A stretch of 64,000 nucleotides of DNA, taken from the NCBI RefSeq assembly GCF_026094475.1, contig NZ_JAPELL010000002.1:1-64000 (forward strand). Reading direction: 5' to 3'. Positions 50,602 through 59,553 of the stretch are shown here, piece after piece. This DNA is from Homoserinimonas sedimenticola (GTDB lineage: Bacteria; Actinomycetota; Actinomycetes; Actinomycetales; Microbacteriaceae). Numbering within the stretch: position 1 is the first letter of the stretch; every line of letters starts with the position of its first letter. The position numbers and the translations under genes are program-made. The notes beneath the pieces were generated by a model that was given only the letters and a program-made list of their open reading frames with translations, did no database searches and was not told the DNA's origin.

Positions 50602-52026
50602 GTGTCTTCGCGCATCATCCTCAACGCCTTCGACATGGCCTGTGTCACGCACCAGGCGCCCGGCCTGTGGCGGCACCCCGACAATCGCGCCCACACCTAC
50701 ACCTCGATCGAGTACTGGACGGAGCTTGCTCAGCTGCTCGAGCGCGGGCGCTTCGACGCACTCTTCCTCGCCGACGTGCTGGGCACCTACGACGTCTACC
50801 GCGGTTCCGCCGCGGCGGCATTGCGTGACGCCGCCCAGGTGCCGCTCTCCGACCCTCTCCTCGCCGTCTCGGCGATGGCAGCCGTGACTAAGAATCTGGG
50901 ATTCGGCGTGACGGTCGCCCTCACCTACGAGCAGCCCTACCTCCTCGCCCGGCGCTTCTCCACGCTCGACCACCTCACACGGGGCCGCATCGGCTGGAAC
51001 GTCGTCACGTCGTACCTCGAGAGCGCTGCCCGCAACCTCGGGCTCAAGAAGCAGATCGCCCACGACGACCGATACGCGCTCGGCGACGAGTTTCTCGATG
51101 TCACCTACAAGCTGTGGGAGGCGTCGTGGGAGGACGGTGCCGTCATTCGCGACCGGGAGCGAGGCATCTACACCGACCCGAGCAGGGTGCACCCCATCGG
51201 GCACTCCGGCGAGTTCTTCGATGTGCCGGGCATCCATCTCTCCGAGCCGTCGCCGCAGCGCACGCCCGTCATCTTCCAGGCCGGCGCATCGCCGAAGGGT
51301 CAGGAGTTCGCGGCCAAGCACGGCGAGGCGATCTTCATCAACGGCATCCGCCCCGAGCTCACGCGCAAGACGACCGACAAGATCCGCGACCGCGCCGAGG
51401 CGCTCGGCCGCCCCCGCGACTCCGTCAAGATTCTCACCCTCGTGACCGTGATCGTCGCCGAGACGGATGCGGAGGCCCAGCGCAAGCATGCCGAGTACCG
51501 CGACTACGTCAGCCCAGAGGGCGCCCTTGCGCTCTACGGCGGCTGGTCGGGGCTCGACCTGTCGCAGTACGGCGAGGACGAGGCGCTCGCCTACGTTGAC
51601 ACGGATGCCGCGCGCTCGGCGCTCTCCATCTTCACGACGGCGGACCCCGACAGCAGGTGGACCCCCGCAGACATCGCGCACTACGTCGGTATCGGCGGCA
51701 TCGGCCCCGTCATCGTCGGCAGCCCCTCGACGGTCGCGGATGAGCTCGAGCGCTGGGTCGATGTCGGGGGCGTTGACGGCTTCAACCTCGCCTACGTCGT
51801 CTCGCCCGGTTCCTTCGAGGAGTTCGTCGAACTGGTCGTGCCCGAGCTGCGCAAGCGTGGCCGCACCTGGGACGACTACGAGGGTTCGACACTGCGCGAG
51901 CGCCTCAGCGGCTCTCCCGTCGTGCCCGAGTGGCATCCCGCGCACCGTTACCGCGGCTCGCTCGTCGGCGGGCCGACGGCGGACGACACGACGCTCCCGG
52001 CCGCACGCATCCCCGCCGCCCTCTGA
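50602..52026 (+). CDS. NtaA/SnaA/DszA-family FMN-dependent monooxygenase
   Basis: 474 residues of the luciferase-like fold. LNAFDMACVTHQAPGLWRHPDNR, ERGRFDALFLADVLGTYDVY, TYEQPYLLARRFSTLDHLTRGRIGWNVVTSYL and FQAGASPKGQEFAAKHGEAIF are hallmarks of the DszA/NtaA/SnaA branch, which attack organosulfur or amine compounds using FMNH2 from a separate reductase. GTG start behind CAGGAG. The next two genes are DszC-like, matching the A/C pairing of sulfur-removing pathways. Confidence 0.92.
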   Translation: MSSRIILNAFDMACVTHQAPGLWRHPDNRAHTYTSIEYWTELAQLLERGRFDALFLADVLGTYDVYRGSAAAALRDAAQVPLSDPLLAVSAMAAVTKNLGFGVTVALTYEQPYLLARRFSTLDHLTRGRIGWNVVTSYLESAARNLGLKKQIAHDDRYALGDEFLDVTYKLWEASWEDGAVIRDRERGIYTDPSRVHPIGHSGEFFDVPGIHLSEPSPQRTPVIFQAGASPKGQEFAAKHGEAIFINGIRPELTRKTTDKIRDRAEALGRPRDSVKILTLVTVIVAETDAEAQRKHAEYRDYVSPEGALALYGGWSGLDLSQYGEDEALAYVDTDAARSALSIFTTADPDSRWTPADIAHYVGIGGIGPVIVGSPSTVADELERWVDVGGVDGFNLAYVVSPGSFEEFVELVVPELRKRGRTWDDYEGSTLRERLSGSPVVPEWHPAHRYRGSLVGGPTADDTTLPAARIPAAL

Positions 52027-52056
52027 TCCACGCCCCGGCACCTCAAGGAGACATTC

Positions 52057-53295
52057 ATGACTGACACGACCGTGACGCCCACCCGCGAGCTCGCCAGGAA
52101 CTACTACACGGGCACCGCGAGCGCCGAGGAACTCGAGCGCTGGAGCGCTATCGCGCAGGCGGCCGCCGACGAGCTCGCCGTAGACGCGCTCGAGCGGGAC
52201 CGCGCCAACGTCGACCCGCGCCGTGAACTCGCACGGCTCAAGGAGCTCGGCCTCGTCAACCTGCTGCACCCCGCCGAGTTCGGCGGCGGGGGAGCGCACT
52301 GGGAGACGGCGTTCAAGGTCGTGCGCATCCTCTCCCGCGTCGACTCCTCCGTCGCCCAGGTGCTCGCATACCACTACATCAACTCGAGCAACATCGGGTT
52401 CCAGGCGCCCGCCTCTGTGCAGGCGGACTGGTTCCGGCGCACGGTTGAGGGCGACTGGGTGTGGGGCGACTCCGTCAACCCCGTCGACCCCGATGTCGCG
52501 CTCGTGCGGGAGGGTGACCACTACGTCCTGCGCGGCTTCAAGCGTTTCTCGACCGGCTCGACCGCGGGGGAGGTGCTTCTCGTCAGCGCCGTCATCGAGG
52601 GAGGCGAGCTCGACGGTGACGCCGTGCTCCTCGTGCTGGAGAGCGGCCGTGAGGGCATCGAGTATGCGGGCGACTGGGACTTCCTCGGCCAGCGGCTCTC
52701 GGCAAGTGGTTCCGTGCGCTTCAACGACGTGCGCGTCGATGACGGTGACCTTCTCGCCGTCCAAACGCTCGAACCGTTCGCCAATCTCATCACCCCGGGC
52801 ATCCAGCTCTTCTTCGGCAACATCTACCTCGGCCTCGCCGAGGGCGCTCTCGCCCGCGGCCGCGAGCTCACCCTCGCGCGTCGCAACTCCTGGTTCCTGA
52901 GCCAGGCCGAGACCTATGCGCGCGACCCCTTCGTGCAGCGGCTCTACGGCGAGTTCGACTCGCAGGCCGCGGCTGTCGAGGCGCTCGCCGATCGGGTGGG
53001 CCGCCAGTTCGACGAGGTCGTAGGTCTCGGCACGGCGGCCCAGCCGAAGCACCGCGGCGCGATCGAGATCGCCGTCGCCCGACTCAAGGTCGTCTCCTCC
53101 GAGCTCGGCACCGACCTCACCAATCGCATCTTCGAAGCGACCGGATCGAGCTCGGCGAAGTCGAGCATCGGCTTCGACCTCTACTGGCGCAACATCCGCA
53201 CCCACTCACTCCACGACCCGGTCGACTACAAGAAGCTCGAGGTCGGGGCCCACTACCTGCTCGGCGAACTGCAGCCGATCTCGCTCTACACCTGA
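52057..53295 (+). CDS. Acyl-CoA dehydrogenase-fold flavin monooxygenase (DszC/SfnC-like)
   Basis: 412 residues. ELARLKELGLVNLLHPAEFGGGG, VWGDSVNP, LRGFKRFSTGS and the C-terminal IFEATGSSSAKSSIGFDLYWRNIRTHSLHDPVDYK, where the W-R-N-R-T-H-D motif typical of DszC-like group D monooxygenases is visible. No acyl-CoA catalytic Glu is evident. It probably oxygenates the same substrate class as the upstream NtaA/DszA homologue using reduced flavin. AAGGAG precedes the ATG. Confidence 0.9.
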   Translation: MTDTTVTPTRELARNYYTGTASAEELERWSAIAQAAADELAVDALERDRANVDPRRELARLKELGLVNLLHPAEFGGGGAHWETAFKVVRILSRVDSSVAQVLAYHYINSSNIGFQAPASVQADWFRRTVEGDWVWGDSVNPVDPDVALVREGDHYVLRGFKRFSTGSTAGEVLLVSAVIEGGELDGDAVLLVLESGREGIEYAGDWDFLGQRLSASGSVRFNDVRVDDGDLLAVQTLEPFANLITPGIQLFFGNIYLGLAEGALARGRELTLARRNSWFLSQAETYARDPFVQRLYGEFDSQAAAVEALADRVGRQFDEVVGLGTAAQPKHRGAIEIAVARLKVVSSELGTDLTNRIFEATGSSSAKSSIGFDLYWRNIRTHSLHDPVDYKKLEVGAHYLLGELQPISLYT

Positions 53296-53306
53296 GGCAA
53301 ACGATC

Positions 53307-54531
53307 GTGACCGAGACGAACACCACCAGCCCTCAGGCCACGACGCTCCTCGAGCGTTTCCGGCCGCTCTTCGAACGCATCGCGCGGGGAACCGTCGAGC
53401 GCGAGCAGAGCCGCACGCTCCCGCGAGATCAGGTCGCGTGGCTCGCGGCGGCGGGCTTTGGCGCGGTGCGCCTGCCTGTCCATGCTGGCGGAGCTGGCGC
53501 AACCGTCGTCGAGCTCGCTGAGCTGCTCACGGAACTCGCGCGGGCCGATTCCAACCTTTCGCAAATCTTCCGCGGCCACTTCGCGTTCGTGGAGGACCGC
53601 CTCGTCGCCCCGCCGAGCGCGTCGCGGGACGAGTGGCTCGCGCGCTTCGCGGCGGGCGAGATCGTCGGCAATGCCTGGAGCGAGACGGGCCCGGCGACCG
53701 TCGGCACGCTCGGCACGCGACTCCTGCAGCGCGACGGCGCCTGGCGGCTCTCCGGCACCAAGTTCTACACGACGGGAAGCATCTTCGCCGACTGGATCGA
53801 CGCGACCGCGACGCGCGAGGACGGCGTCGACGTGACAGTACTCGTGCGAACGGCTGCGCCGGGCGTCGAGATCAGCGACGACTGGGACGGCATCGGCCAG
53901 CCACTCACGGGCACCGGCACGATCGTCTTCGCTGACGTCGAGGTGGATCCTTCGCGTGTCTTCCTCTTCGAGGATCGATTCCGCTATCAGACGGCCCTCT
54001 ACCAGCTTGTGCTCCTCACGGTGCTGGCGGGAATCGCCCGAGCGGCTGCGGATGACACGGCGCAACTCGTCTCGACCCGGTCACGCGTGTACAGCCACGG
54101 CGCCGCCTCGCTCGCGCGCGAAGATCCGCAGATCCTCGCTCTCGTCGGTGAGGTCGCATCCGCCGCTTTTGTCGCGCAGGCCACCGTCACCCGCGTCGCC
54201 GCCGCGATCGACGCAGCCCACGCGACCGCCGCCGACCGTGACTCCGAGGCAGACCGAGCCGCGAACATCGAGGGCGTCAGCGCAGGGTCAGGTCGTGCTC
54301 ACACGCCTCGTGACGGAGGCGAGCAGCAAGGCCTTCGATGCGCTCGGAGCATCCGCACTTCGTCGGAGCCTCTCGTTCGACAGGCACTGGCGAAACGCGC
54401 GGGCTGTGTCTTCGCACAACCCGACCGCGTATAAGGCGCGTATCGTCGGAGACTGGGAGGTCAACTCCACACCGCCGCCCTTCATTTGGGCAATCGGCGC
54501 CTCGACGGCACACGCGAAAGAACCAGAGTGA
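53307..54531 (+). pseudogene. Second DszC-like flavin monooxygenase, frameshifted
   Basis: The first ~322 codons from the GTG at 53307 encode an acyl-CoA-dehydrogenase-fold protein (WLAAAGFGAVRLPVHAGGAG, NAWSETGPATV, LSGTKFYTTGS). Near 54276-54287 (GTCAGCGCAGGG) the reading frame is lost and ends at 54434 in arginine-rich nonsense, while the +1 frame takes over with family-specific residues: TRLVTEASSKAFDALGASAL, SFDRHWRNARAVSSHNPTAYK, ending at 54531. Loss of one GC dinucleotide from a GC run explains it. This is either a recent inactivation or a sequencing error; the 3' part is intact and overlaps the next gene by 4 nt. Confidence 0.85.
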
Positions 54532-55598
54532 ACACAACAGTTTCCTTCGATCAGTCCACTTCCGACGTCCACCGGCCCTACACAGCGGCCGACGACCGCT
54601 ACACGCGATTCCCCTACCGCCGAGTGGGGGAGAGCGGCCTCCTGTTGCCGCCCATCTCCCTGGGGCTTTGGTACAACTTCGGCGACAACCGCCCCTTCGA
54701 TGTGCAACGCGAGATCCTCCGCCACGCCTTCGACCGCGGCATCACGCATTTCGACCTCGCCAACAACTACGGCCCTCCCGCGGGCTCGGCCGAGGAGAAC
54801 TTCGGTCGGATGCTGCGGCGCGACTTCAAGCCCTACCGACACGAGCTCATCGTCTCGTCAAAGGCGGGCTGGGCGCAGTGGCCGGGGCCGTACGGCAATT
54901 TCGGATCGCGCAAATACTTGCTCGCGAGCCTCGAGGAGTCGCTCGAGCGACTCGGCACCGACTACGTCGACATCTTCTATTCGCACCGTGTCGACGATGC
55001 GACCCCGCTCGAGGAGACGATCGGCGCTCTCGACGCCGCCGTGCGGCAGGGCAAGGCCCTCTACGTCGGCATCTCGTCGTACTCGGCCGAGCGCACGCGA
55101 CGGGCCCAGGAGATCGCGCGCTCCCTCGGCACGCCCCTCGTCATCCATCAACCCGCCTATTCGATGCTCAACCGCTGGGTCGAGCCCGAGTTGCTTCCGG
55201 CCCTGCGCGAGCTCGGCATGGGGTCGATCGTGTTCACGCCGCTCGCCCAGGGGCTGCTCACGGGCAAGTTCCTCGCCGACCCTGAGGCCGGTCACGCGAC
55301 GAAACGCCCCTCATTCAACAATGCCCAGGTCACCGACGACATGCTGCGCCGGCTTCGGGGGCTCAACGAGATCGCGGAGCGCCGAGGCCAGACGCTTGCG
55401 CAGCTCGCGCTCGCATGGCTCCTGCATGACGGGCGCGTCACCTCCGCCCTCATCGGGGCGTCGTCCGTCGCCCAGCTCGACGAGAACCTCGGCGCTCTCG
55501 ACAAGCTGGAGTTCAGCCAGGAGGAGCTGCGCGAGATCGACACCTTCGCGGTCGACGAGCGCCGCATCGACATCTGGGCGCAGTCTTCGACGCTGTGA
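54528..55598 (+). CDS. Aldo/keto reductase (YghZ/L-glyceraldehyde-3-phosphate reductase type)
   Basis: 356 residues. YRRVGESGLLLPPISLGLWYNFGDN, FDRGITHFDLANNYGPPAGSAEENFG (Asp, Tyr), VSSKAGWAQWPGPYGNFGSRKYLLAS (Lys), VDIFYSHRVDD (His), PLAQGLLTGKFL and SALIGASSVAQLDEN fit the AKR14/YghZ group, relatives of potassium-channel beta subunits. GTG 54528 overlaps the upstream stop as GTGA; an upstream ATG would put 14 residues in the overlap. It ends the operon begun at 50602. Confidence 0.92.
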   Translation: MNTTVSFDQSTSDVHRPYTAADDRYTRFPYRRVGESGLLLPPISLGLWYNFGDNRPFDVQREILRHAFDRGITHFDLANNYGPPAGSAEENFGRMLRRDFKPYRHELIVSSKAGWAQWPGPYGNFGSRKYLLASLEESLERLGTDYVDIFYSHRVDDATPLEETIGALDAAVRQGKALYVGISSYSAERTRRAQEIARSLGTPLVIHQPAYSMLNRWVEPELLPALRELGMGSIVFTPLAQGLLTGKFLADPEAGHATKRPSFNNAQVTDDMLRRLRGLNEIAERRGQTLAQLALAWLLHDGRVTSALIGASSVAQLDENLGALDKLEFSQEELREIDTFAVDERRIDIWAQSSTL

Positions 55599-55691
55599 CG
55601 GGTGGGCGGGCATGGTCGCCCTCGGTGTGGCTCAGCCGGCTCATAGCTCGCCGTCTCTAGGCTGGCACGACACAGTTCTGAGAGGGTGACC

Positions 55692-55988
55692 ATGCACTGT
55701 CCCGTTGATTCTGCCGTCCTTGTCATGTCGGAGCGCAGCGGCGTCGAGATCGACTACTGCCCGCAGTGCCGTGGGGTATGGCTCGACCGCGGCGAACTCG
55801 ATAAGATCCTCGACCGCGCCGCAGGCCAGCCCGCGCCCGGCCAGTCCGCACCCGCCCAGGCCCCCGCGCCCCAGCAGCGCGGTGGCTTCCCCATCCCGGG
55901 CATGAACCCGGGCTACGACCGGGGCTACGGACACGACGGCTACAAGCGCCGCAAGAAGGAGTCCTGGCTCAGCGAGCTCTTCGACTAA
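55692..55988 (+). CDS. Zf-TFIIB-type zinc ribbon protein
   Basis: 98 residues. Two Cys knuckles, MHCPVDSAVL and IDYCPQCRGVWLDRGELDKIL, are the TFIIB-like zinc finger common in small actinobacterial proteins (first pair reduced to one Cys). The rest is a Gln/Pro/Ala linker and a basic C-terminus KRRKKESWLSELFD. Function unknown. GAGAGG is the ribosome-binding site for ATG 55692; TAGGCT at 55660 may be the -10. Confidence 0.88.
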   Translation: MHCPVDSAVLVMSERSGVEIDYCPQCRGVWLDRGELDKILDRAAGQPAPGQSAPAQAPAPQQRGGFPIPGMNPGYDRGYGHDGYKRRKKESWLSELFD

Positions 55989-55997
55989 ACCGCGCCG

Positions 55998-56657
55998 TCA
56001 CCAGCCCCGGGCACGCCACTCCTCGAGGTGGGGGCGTTCGGCGCCGAGCGTCGTGCCCAGCCCGTGCCCAGGATGCACGAGCGTTGCGTCGTCGTACACC
56101 GCGAAGAGCCGTTCCGTGACGTCGCCCAGGAGTGAGGCGAAGCGCTCTGGGTCGCCCTGCGTGTTGCCGACACCGCCGGGGAACAGGCTGTCTCCCGTGA
56201 AGAGGTGCGTCGGCCCCGCCGGGTCGCCGTAGGCGAGCGCGATTGAGCCGGGAGTGTGCCCGCGCAGGGGGATGGCGGTGAGCGACAGGCCGTCGAGCTC
56301 GGCGGCGTCGCCATGGTCGAGGCGTATATCGATGCCGGTGCCCGTCGCATCCTCAATCGCATCAGCATCCTCGGACCCCGCCGCGGTGAGCGCACCCGTC
56401 GCGGCGGCGAGCTCGGCGAGGGCGCGCGTGTGGTCGGCGTGCCGGTGCGTCGTGATGATGAGGGAGAGCCGTGTGGGCTCGGGGGAGTCCCTGCGGGCCT
56501 CGCGAAGCATCCGTTCGATCGCGGACATGTCGTCGGCCGCATCGATCAGCAGCTGGGCGCCCGTCGCCTTCGCCGTGAGGAGGTACACGTTGTTGTCCAT
56601 CTCCGAGACGGCGATGCGGCGAATGACGACGTGCTCGAGGTCGTGCAGAAGGGTCAT
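55998..56657 (-). CDS. MBL-fold metallo-hydrolase (glyoxalase II-like)
   Basis: 219 residues. Metal site THRHADHT (HxHxDH), LRGHTPGSIAL (His), FTGDSLFPGGVGNT (Asp) and LVHPGHG (His) are the complete set for a binuclear beta-lactamase-fold hydrolase of the glyoxalase II type. Substrate is probably a thioester. ATG 56657 lies 7 nt after TAGTCT. Confidence 0.92.
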   Translation of the reverse strand: MTLLHDLEHVVIRRIAVSEMDNNVYLLTAKATGAQLLIDAADDMSAIERMLREARRDSPEPTRLSLIITTHRHADHTRALAELAAATGALTAAGSEDADAIEDATGTGIDIRLDHGDAAELDGLSLTAIPLRGHTPGSIALAYGDPAGPTHLFTGDSLFPGGVGNTQGDPERFASLLGDVTERLFAVYDDATLVHPGHGLGTTLGAERPHLEEWRARGW

Positions 56658-56664
56658 GCCACCG

Positions 56665-56670
56665 AGACTA
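56665..56670 (-). promoter_or_regulatory. Putative leaderless -10 element for the MBL hydrolase
   Basis: TAGTCT on the minus strand, 7 nt before ATG 56657. Confidence 0.55.
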
Positions 56671-56687
56671 CGACGATGGCCGCGCCG

Positions 56688-57098
56688 TCATGGCAGCACA
56701 GTCGCGCCGATGGGGCCCGGGTTGAACGCGACCTCCCAGCGGAAGCCGTCGGGGTCGGCGAAGTAGCCCGAGTAGCCGCCCCACTCCCTGCGTGCGGCCT
56801 CCGCGACGATGTGCGCCCCGGCGGCGCGGGCGGTTTCGAGCACGGCGTCGACCCGCTCCTCGCTCGCGACATTGTGCGCGAGCGTCACCGGCGCGGGGCC
56901 GCGGGACACGGGGCCGATCTCGTCCTCCGCGTGCGCGCGATCCCAGAGCGAGAGCATGAGGCGCTCGCCGACCCGAAGCATGAGCACCTCGCCCTCGACG
57001 AGGAGCTCGGGCCGCCAGCCGAGCCCGGTCACGTAGAAGTCGCGGGCTCGAGCCACGTCGTCGACGACGAGGGTTACGAAACTGAGTCGCTGCTCCAT
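56688..57098 (-). CDS. VOC family protein
   Basis: 136 residues with the two VOC halves: LSFVTLVVDDVARARDFYVTGLGW at the start and YSGYFADPDGFRWEVAFNPG at the end, with the closing metal-ligand Glu (WEVAFN) and a His in the second strand region. Substrate unknown. Start ATG 57098; a CAGTAT lies 6 nt upstream, close to the leaderless pattern. The CoA-binding protein gene is 40 nt upstream in the same direction. Confidence 0.88.
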   Translation of the reverse strand: MEQRLSFVTLVVDDVARARDFYVTGLGWRPELLVEGEVLMLRVGERLMLSLWDRAHAEDEIGPVSRGPAPVTLAHNVASEERVDAVLETARAAGAHIVAEAARREWGGYSGYFADPDGFRWEVAFNPGPIGATVLP

Positions 57099-57138
57099 GA
57101 CCGCATACTGCCAGCATCCGCCGACAGCGGGAGGTGCG

Positions 57139-57705
57139 CTACGCGATCGCCTTGCGCGAGCTGATGACGCCCGTGTCGAAGCCGAGCAGGTGCAGCCCGC
57201 CGTGGAAGCGGGCGTGCTCGACCTTGATGCAGCGGTCCATGACGACGGTCAGGCCGTTCTCCTCGCCGTAGCGGGCGGCCTCCTCGTTCCAGATGCCGAG
57301 CTGCACCCAGATCGTCTTAGCGCCGACCGCGAGTACGTCGTCGATGACCGAGGGGATGTCGCTCGCCTTGCGGAACACGTCGACGATGTCGGGCACCTCC
57401 GGCAGCGACGCGAGGTCGGGGTAGGCCTTCTGGCCGAGGATCTCGTCCGCGTTGGGGTTCACGAAGTACACGCGATAGTCGCTCGACTGCAGCAGGTACG
57501 TGCCCACGAAGTAGCTCGAGCGCGCGGGGTTGGGCGAGGCGCCCACGATAGCGATCGACTTCGCGCGGCGCAGGATGCCGAGGCGCTCCTTGGCGGTCGG
57601 TCCCGTCCACGTGCGCTGCGACTTGAGCAGCTTCGCGAGGGGCGACGACGCGGGGATGCTGCAGCTCAGGCCGTTCGCCAGCTGCACGGTTTCGTTGTCG
57701 CTCAT
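57139..57705 (-). CDS. CoA-binding domain protein (YccU-like)
   Basis: 188 residues of one Rossmann CoA-binding domain: RRAKSIAIVGASPNPARSSYFVGTYLL, VYFVNPNADEILGQKAYPDLASLPEVPDIVDVF and KTIWVQLGIWNEEAARYGEENGLTVVMDRCIKVEH. The AIVGASxxPxRxS loop binds CoA nucleotide. Homologues are often encoded beside metY in actinobacteria. GGGAG precedes ATG 57705, 2 nt after the metY stop, so it is cotranscribed with metY. Confidence 0.92.
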   Translation of the reverse strand: MSDNETVQLANGLSCSIPASSPLAKLLKSQRTWTGPTAKERLGILRRAKSIAIVGASPNPARSSYFVGTYLLQSSDYRVYFVNPNADEILGQKAYPDLASLPEVPDIVDVFRKASDIPSVIDDVLAVGAKTIWVQLGIWNEEAARYGEENGLTVVMDRCIKVEHARFHGGLHLLGFDTGVISSRKAIA

Positions 57706-57707
57706 GC

Positions 57708-59048
57708 TCAGGCTCCCTTCAGCGCGGCGTCGAGCGCCTGGTCGAGATCGTAGATGATGTCGTCGACATCCTCGATGCCGACGCTGATGCGCACGAGCCC
57801 CGCGCCCACACCACCGTCGATCAACTGCTGCTCGGTGAGCTGAGCGTGGGTGGTGGAGGCCGGGTGGATGACGAGGGTCTTCGCGTCGCCGATGTTGGCA
57901 ACGTGGCTCGCCAGCTCAACTGACTCAATGAACTTCTGCCCGACCGCACGGCCGCCCTTGAGCCCGAAGCCGAAGACGGATCCGGGGGTGCCGCCCAGGT
58001 ACTTCTTCGCCCGCTCGTGGTGCGGGTGCTCCTCCAGTCCGGCCCAGTTGACGTACTCGATGCGGTCGTCGGCGCGCAGCCACTCCGCGACGGCGCGGGC
58101 GTTGTCGACGTGCGCCTGGATCCGGTAGGGCAGCGTTTCGACGCCCTGCGCCAGGTTGGCGGCGGATGTCGCGGAGAGCACTGGCCCCACATCGCGGAGC
58201 TGCTCAGCCCGCAGTCGCGTGAGGAACGCGTACTCGCCGAAGTTGCCGTACCAGTTGAGTCCGCCGTAGTGAGGAACGGGCTCGTCGAACTGGGGGAAGC
58301 GGTGCCCCGACCAGTCGAAGCGCCCCGACTCGACAACGACGCCGCCGAGCACGGTGCCGTGTCCGCCGAGGAACTTGGTCGCCGAGTGGGTTACGACGTC
58401 CGCACCCCACTCGATCGGCCGGCAGAGGTACGGCGTCGCGACGGTCGAGTCGATGATGAGGGGCAGGTCGTGCGCGTGGGCAACCTCCGCGAGTCCCTCG
58501 AGGTCGGCGACGTCACCCGAGGGGTTCGCGACCGTCTCGGCGAAGATCAGCTTGGTGTTCTCCTTGATCGCGGCGGCATAGTCTGCCGGGTCCGCGGACT
58601 GGATGAACGTCGTCTCGACGCCGAAACGCCGCAGCGTGACATCCAGCTGGGTGATGGAGCCGCCGTAGAGGTTGGCGGAAGCGACGATGTGGTCGCCGGC
58701 CCCGGCGAGCGAGGCGAAGGTGATGAACTGCGCACCCAGGCCGCTCGCGGTCGCGACGGCGCCGAGGCCGCCCTCAAGGCTCGCGACCCGCTCCTCGAAG
58801 GAGGCGACGGTCGGGTTGGAGACGCGACTGTAGATGTTGCCGTACTTCTGCAGGGCGAAGCGGGCGGCGGCATCCGCGCTGTTGTCGAAGACAAACGCAG
58901 AAGAGTTGTAGATGGGAAGCGCGCGCGAGCCGCTCACCGCGTCGGGGATGTTGCCGGCGTGGATTGCGCGGGTCTTGAAGCCCCAGTCTCGATCGGTGCT
59001 GCCACGATCGGTGCCGGGGGCGGTGCTCTCGGGGGTGCTGTCAGCCAT
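57708..59048 (-). CDS. metY: O-acetylhomoserine aminocarboxypropyltransferase (sulfhydrylase)
   Basis: 446 residues of the Cys/Met metabolism PLP family: TRAIHAGNIPDAVSGSRALPIYNSSAFVF, YSRVSNPTVASFEERVASLEGG, and the PLP lysine in VTHSATKFLGGHG. The long insert between the domains marks the O-acetylhomoserine branch rather than MetB. It makes homocysteine (or methionine) from O-acetylhomoserine and sulfide. The ATG at 59048 lies 7 nt after TAGCCT. The direct-repeat motif at 59088 lies 40-59 nt upstream. Confidence 0.93.
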   Translation of the reverse strand: MADSTPESTAPGTDRGSTDRDWGFKTRAIHAGNIPDAVSGSRALPIYNSSAFVFDNSADAAARFALQKYGNIYSRVSNPTVASFEERVASLEGGLGAVATASGLGAQFITFASLAGAGDHIVASANLYGGSITQLDVTLRRFGVETTFIQSADPADYAAAIKENTKLIFAETVANPSGDVADLEGLAEVAHAHDLPLIIDSTVATPYLCRPIEWGADVVTHSATKFLGGHGTVLGGVVVESGRFDWSGHRFPQFDEPVPHYGGLNWYGNFGEYAFLTRLRAEQLRDVGPVLSATSAANLAQGVETLPYRIQAHVDNARAVAEWLRADDRIEYVNWAGLEEHPHHERAKKYLGGTPGSVFGFGLKGGRAVGQKFIESVELASHVANIGDAKTLVIHPASTTHAQLTEQQLIDGGVGAGLVRISVGIEDVDDIIYDLDQALDAALKGA

Positions 59049-59055
59049 AGGGCAC

Positions 59056-59061
59056 AGGCTA
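59056..59061 (-). promoter_or_regulatory. Putative leaderless -10 element for metY
   Basis: TAGCCT on the minus strand, 7 nt before ATG 59048. Confidence 0.55.
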
Positions 59062-59087
59062 TCCGAGCATGGCATACCCGCTGTGCC

Positions 59088-59107
59088 GCGTTACGCCCTG
59101 TTGCGCG
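59088..59107. promoter_or_regulatory. Candidate regulator site upstream of metY
   Basis: GCGTTACGCCCTGTTGCGCG matches the second repeat of the 50461-50498 pair at 17 of 20 bases. It lies 39-58 nt upstream of the predicted metY transcription start. Confidence 0.4.
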
Positions 59108-59181
59108 GGATGAACGCACAGGCCGGAGTGCGTCGGGGACCGGCGCATCGGGAGCCGCGCGAGGCGCAGCTTCTCAGGCGT

Positions 59182-59547
59182 TCAGTCGAGCTTGGAGGTC
59201 GCCCGCGCCGTCAGCACAAGTCCGCCGATGGCCCCTGCCCCAGTGGCGAGCCAGAGCAAAGTGGCGGACCAGTTGGGATGCTCGAACTCCTGAGGGCCGA
59301 TCTCGTCGAGCGGCGAATCGAATATGCATTTGTGGCCCAGTGGAAAACCTAAGGGTTGGCCGCGCACGAGGGCACTCTCGTTATAGGGGCCACCGAGCTC
59401 TGGCCACCCGAGTTCCGATCGTGGCATGCAGCGAGCCTCGAGGCCGTTGTTCATGCCGCCGCCCGAGGTGAGAAGAACAGTCCCCAGGCTCACGACCCCG
59501 AGCGAGAGGGTGACGAGCACCCCGACGACCTGCCACACCCGCGCCAT
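59182..59547 (-). CDS. Small membrane protein with extracytoplasmic cysteine pair, function unknown
   Basis: 121 residues. Two membrane helices (about 5-27 and 97-116) flank an external domain of about 65 residues with C40 and C74, which could form a disulfide. No family recognised. ATG 59547 lies 6 nt after TAGCCT, whose TAG is the stop of the upstream pmt gene. Confidence 0.7.
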   Translation of the reverse strand: MARVWQVVGVLVTLSLGVVSLGTVLLTSGGGMNNGLEARCMPRSELGWPELGGPYNESALVRGQPLGFPLGHKCIFDSPLDEIGPQEFEHPNWSATLLWLATGAGAIGGLVLTARATSKLD

Positions 59548-59553
59548 CGCCTC

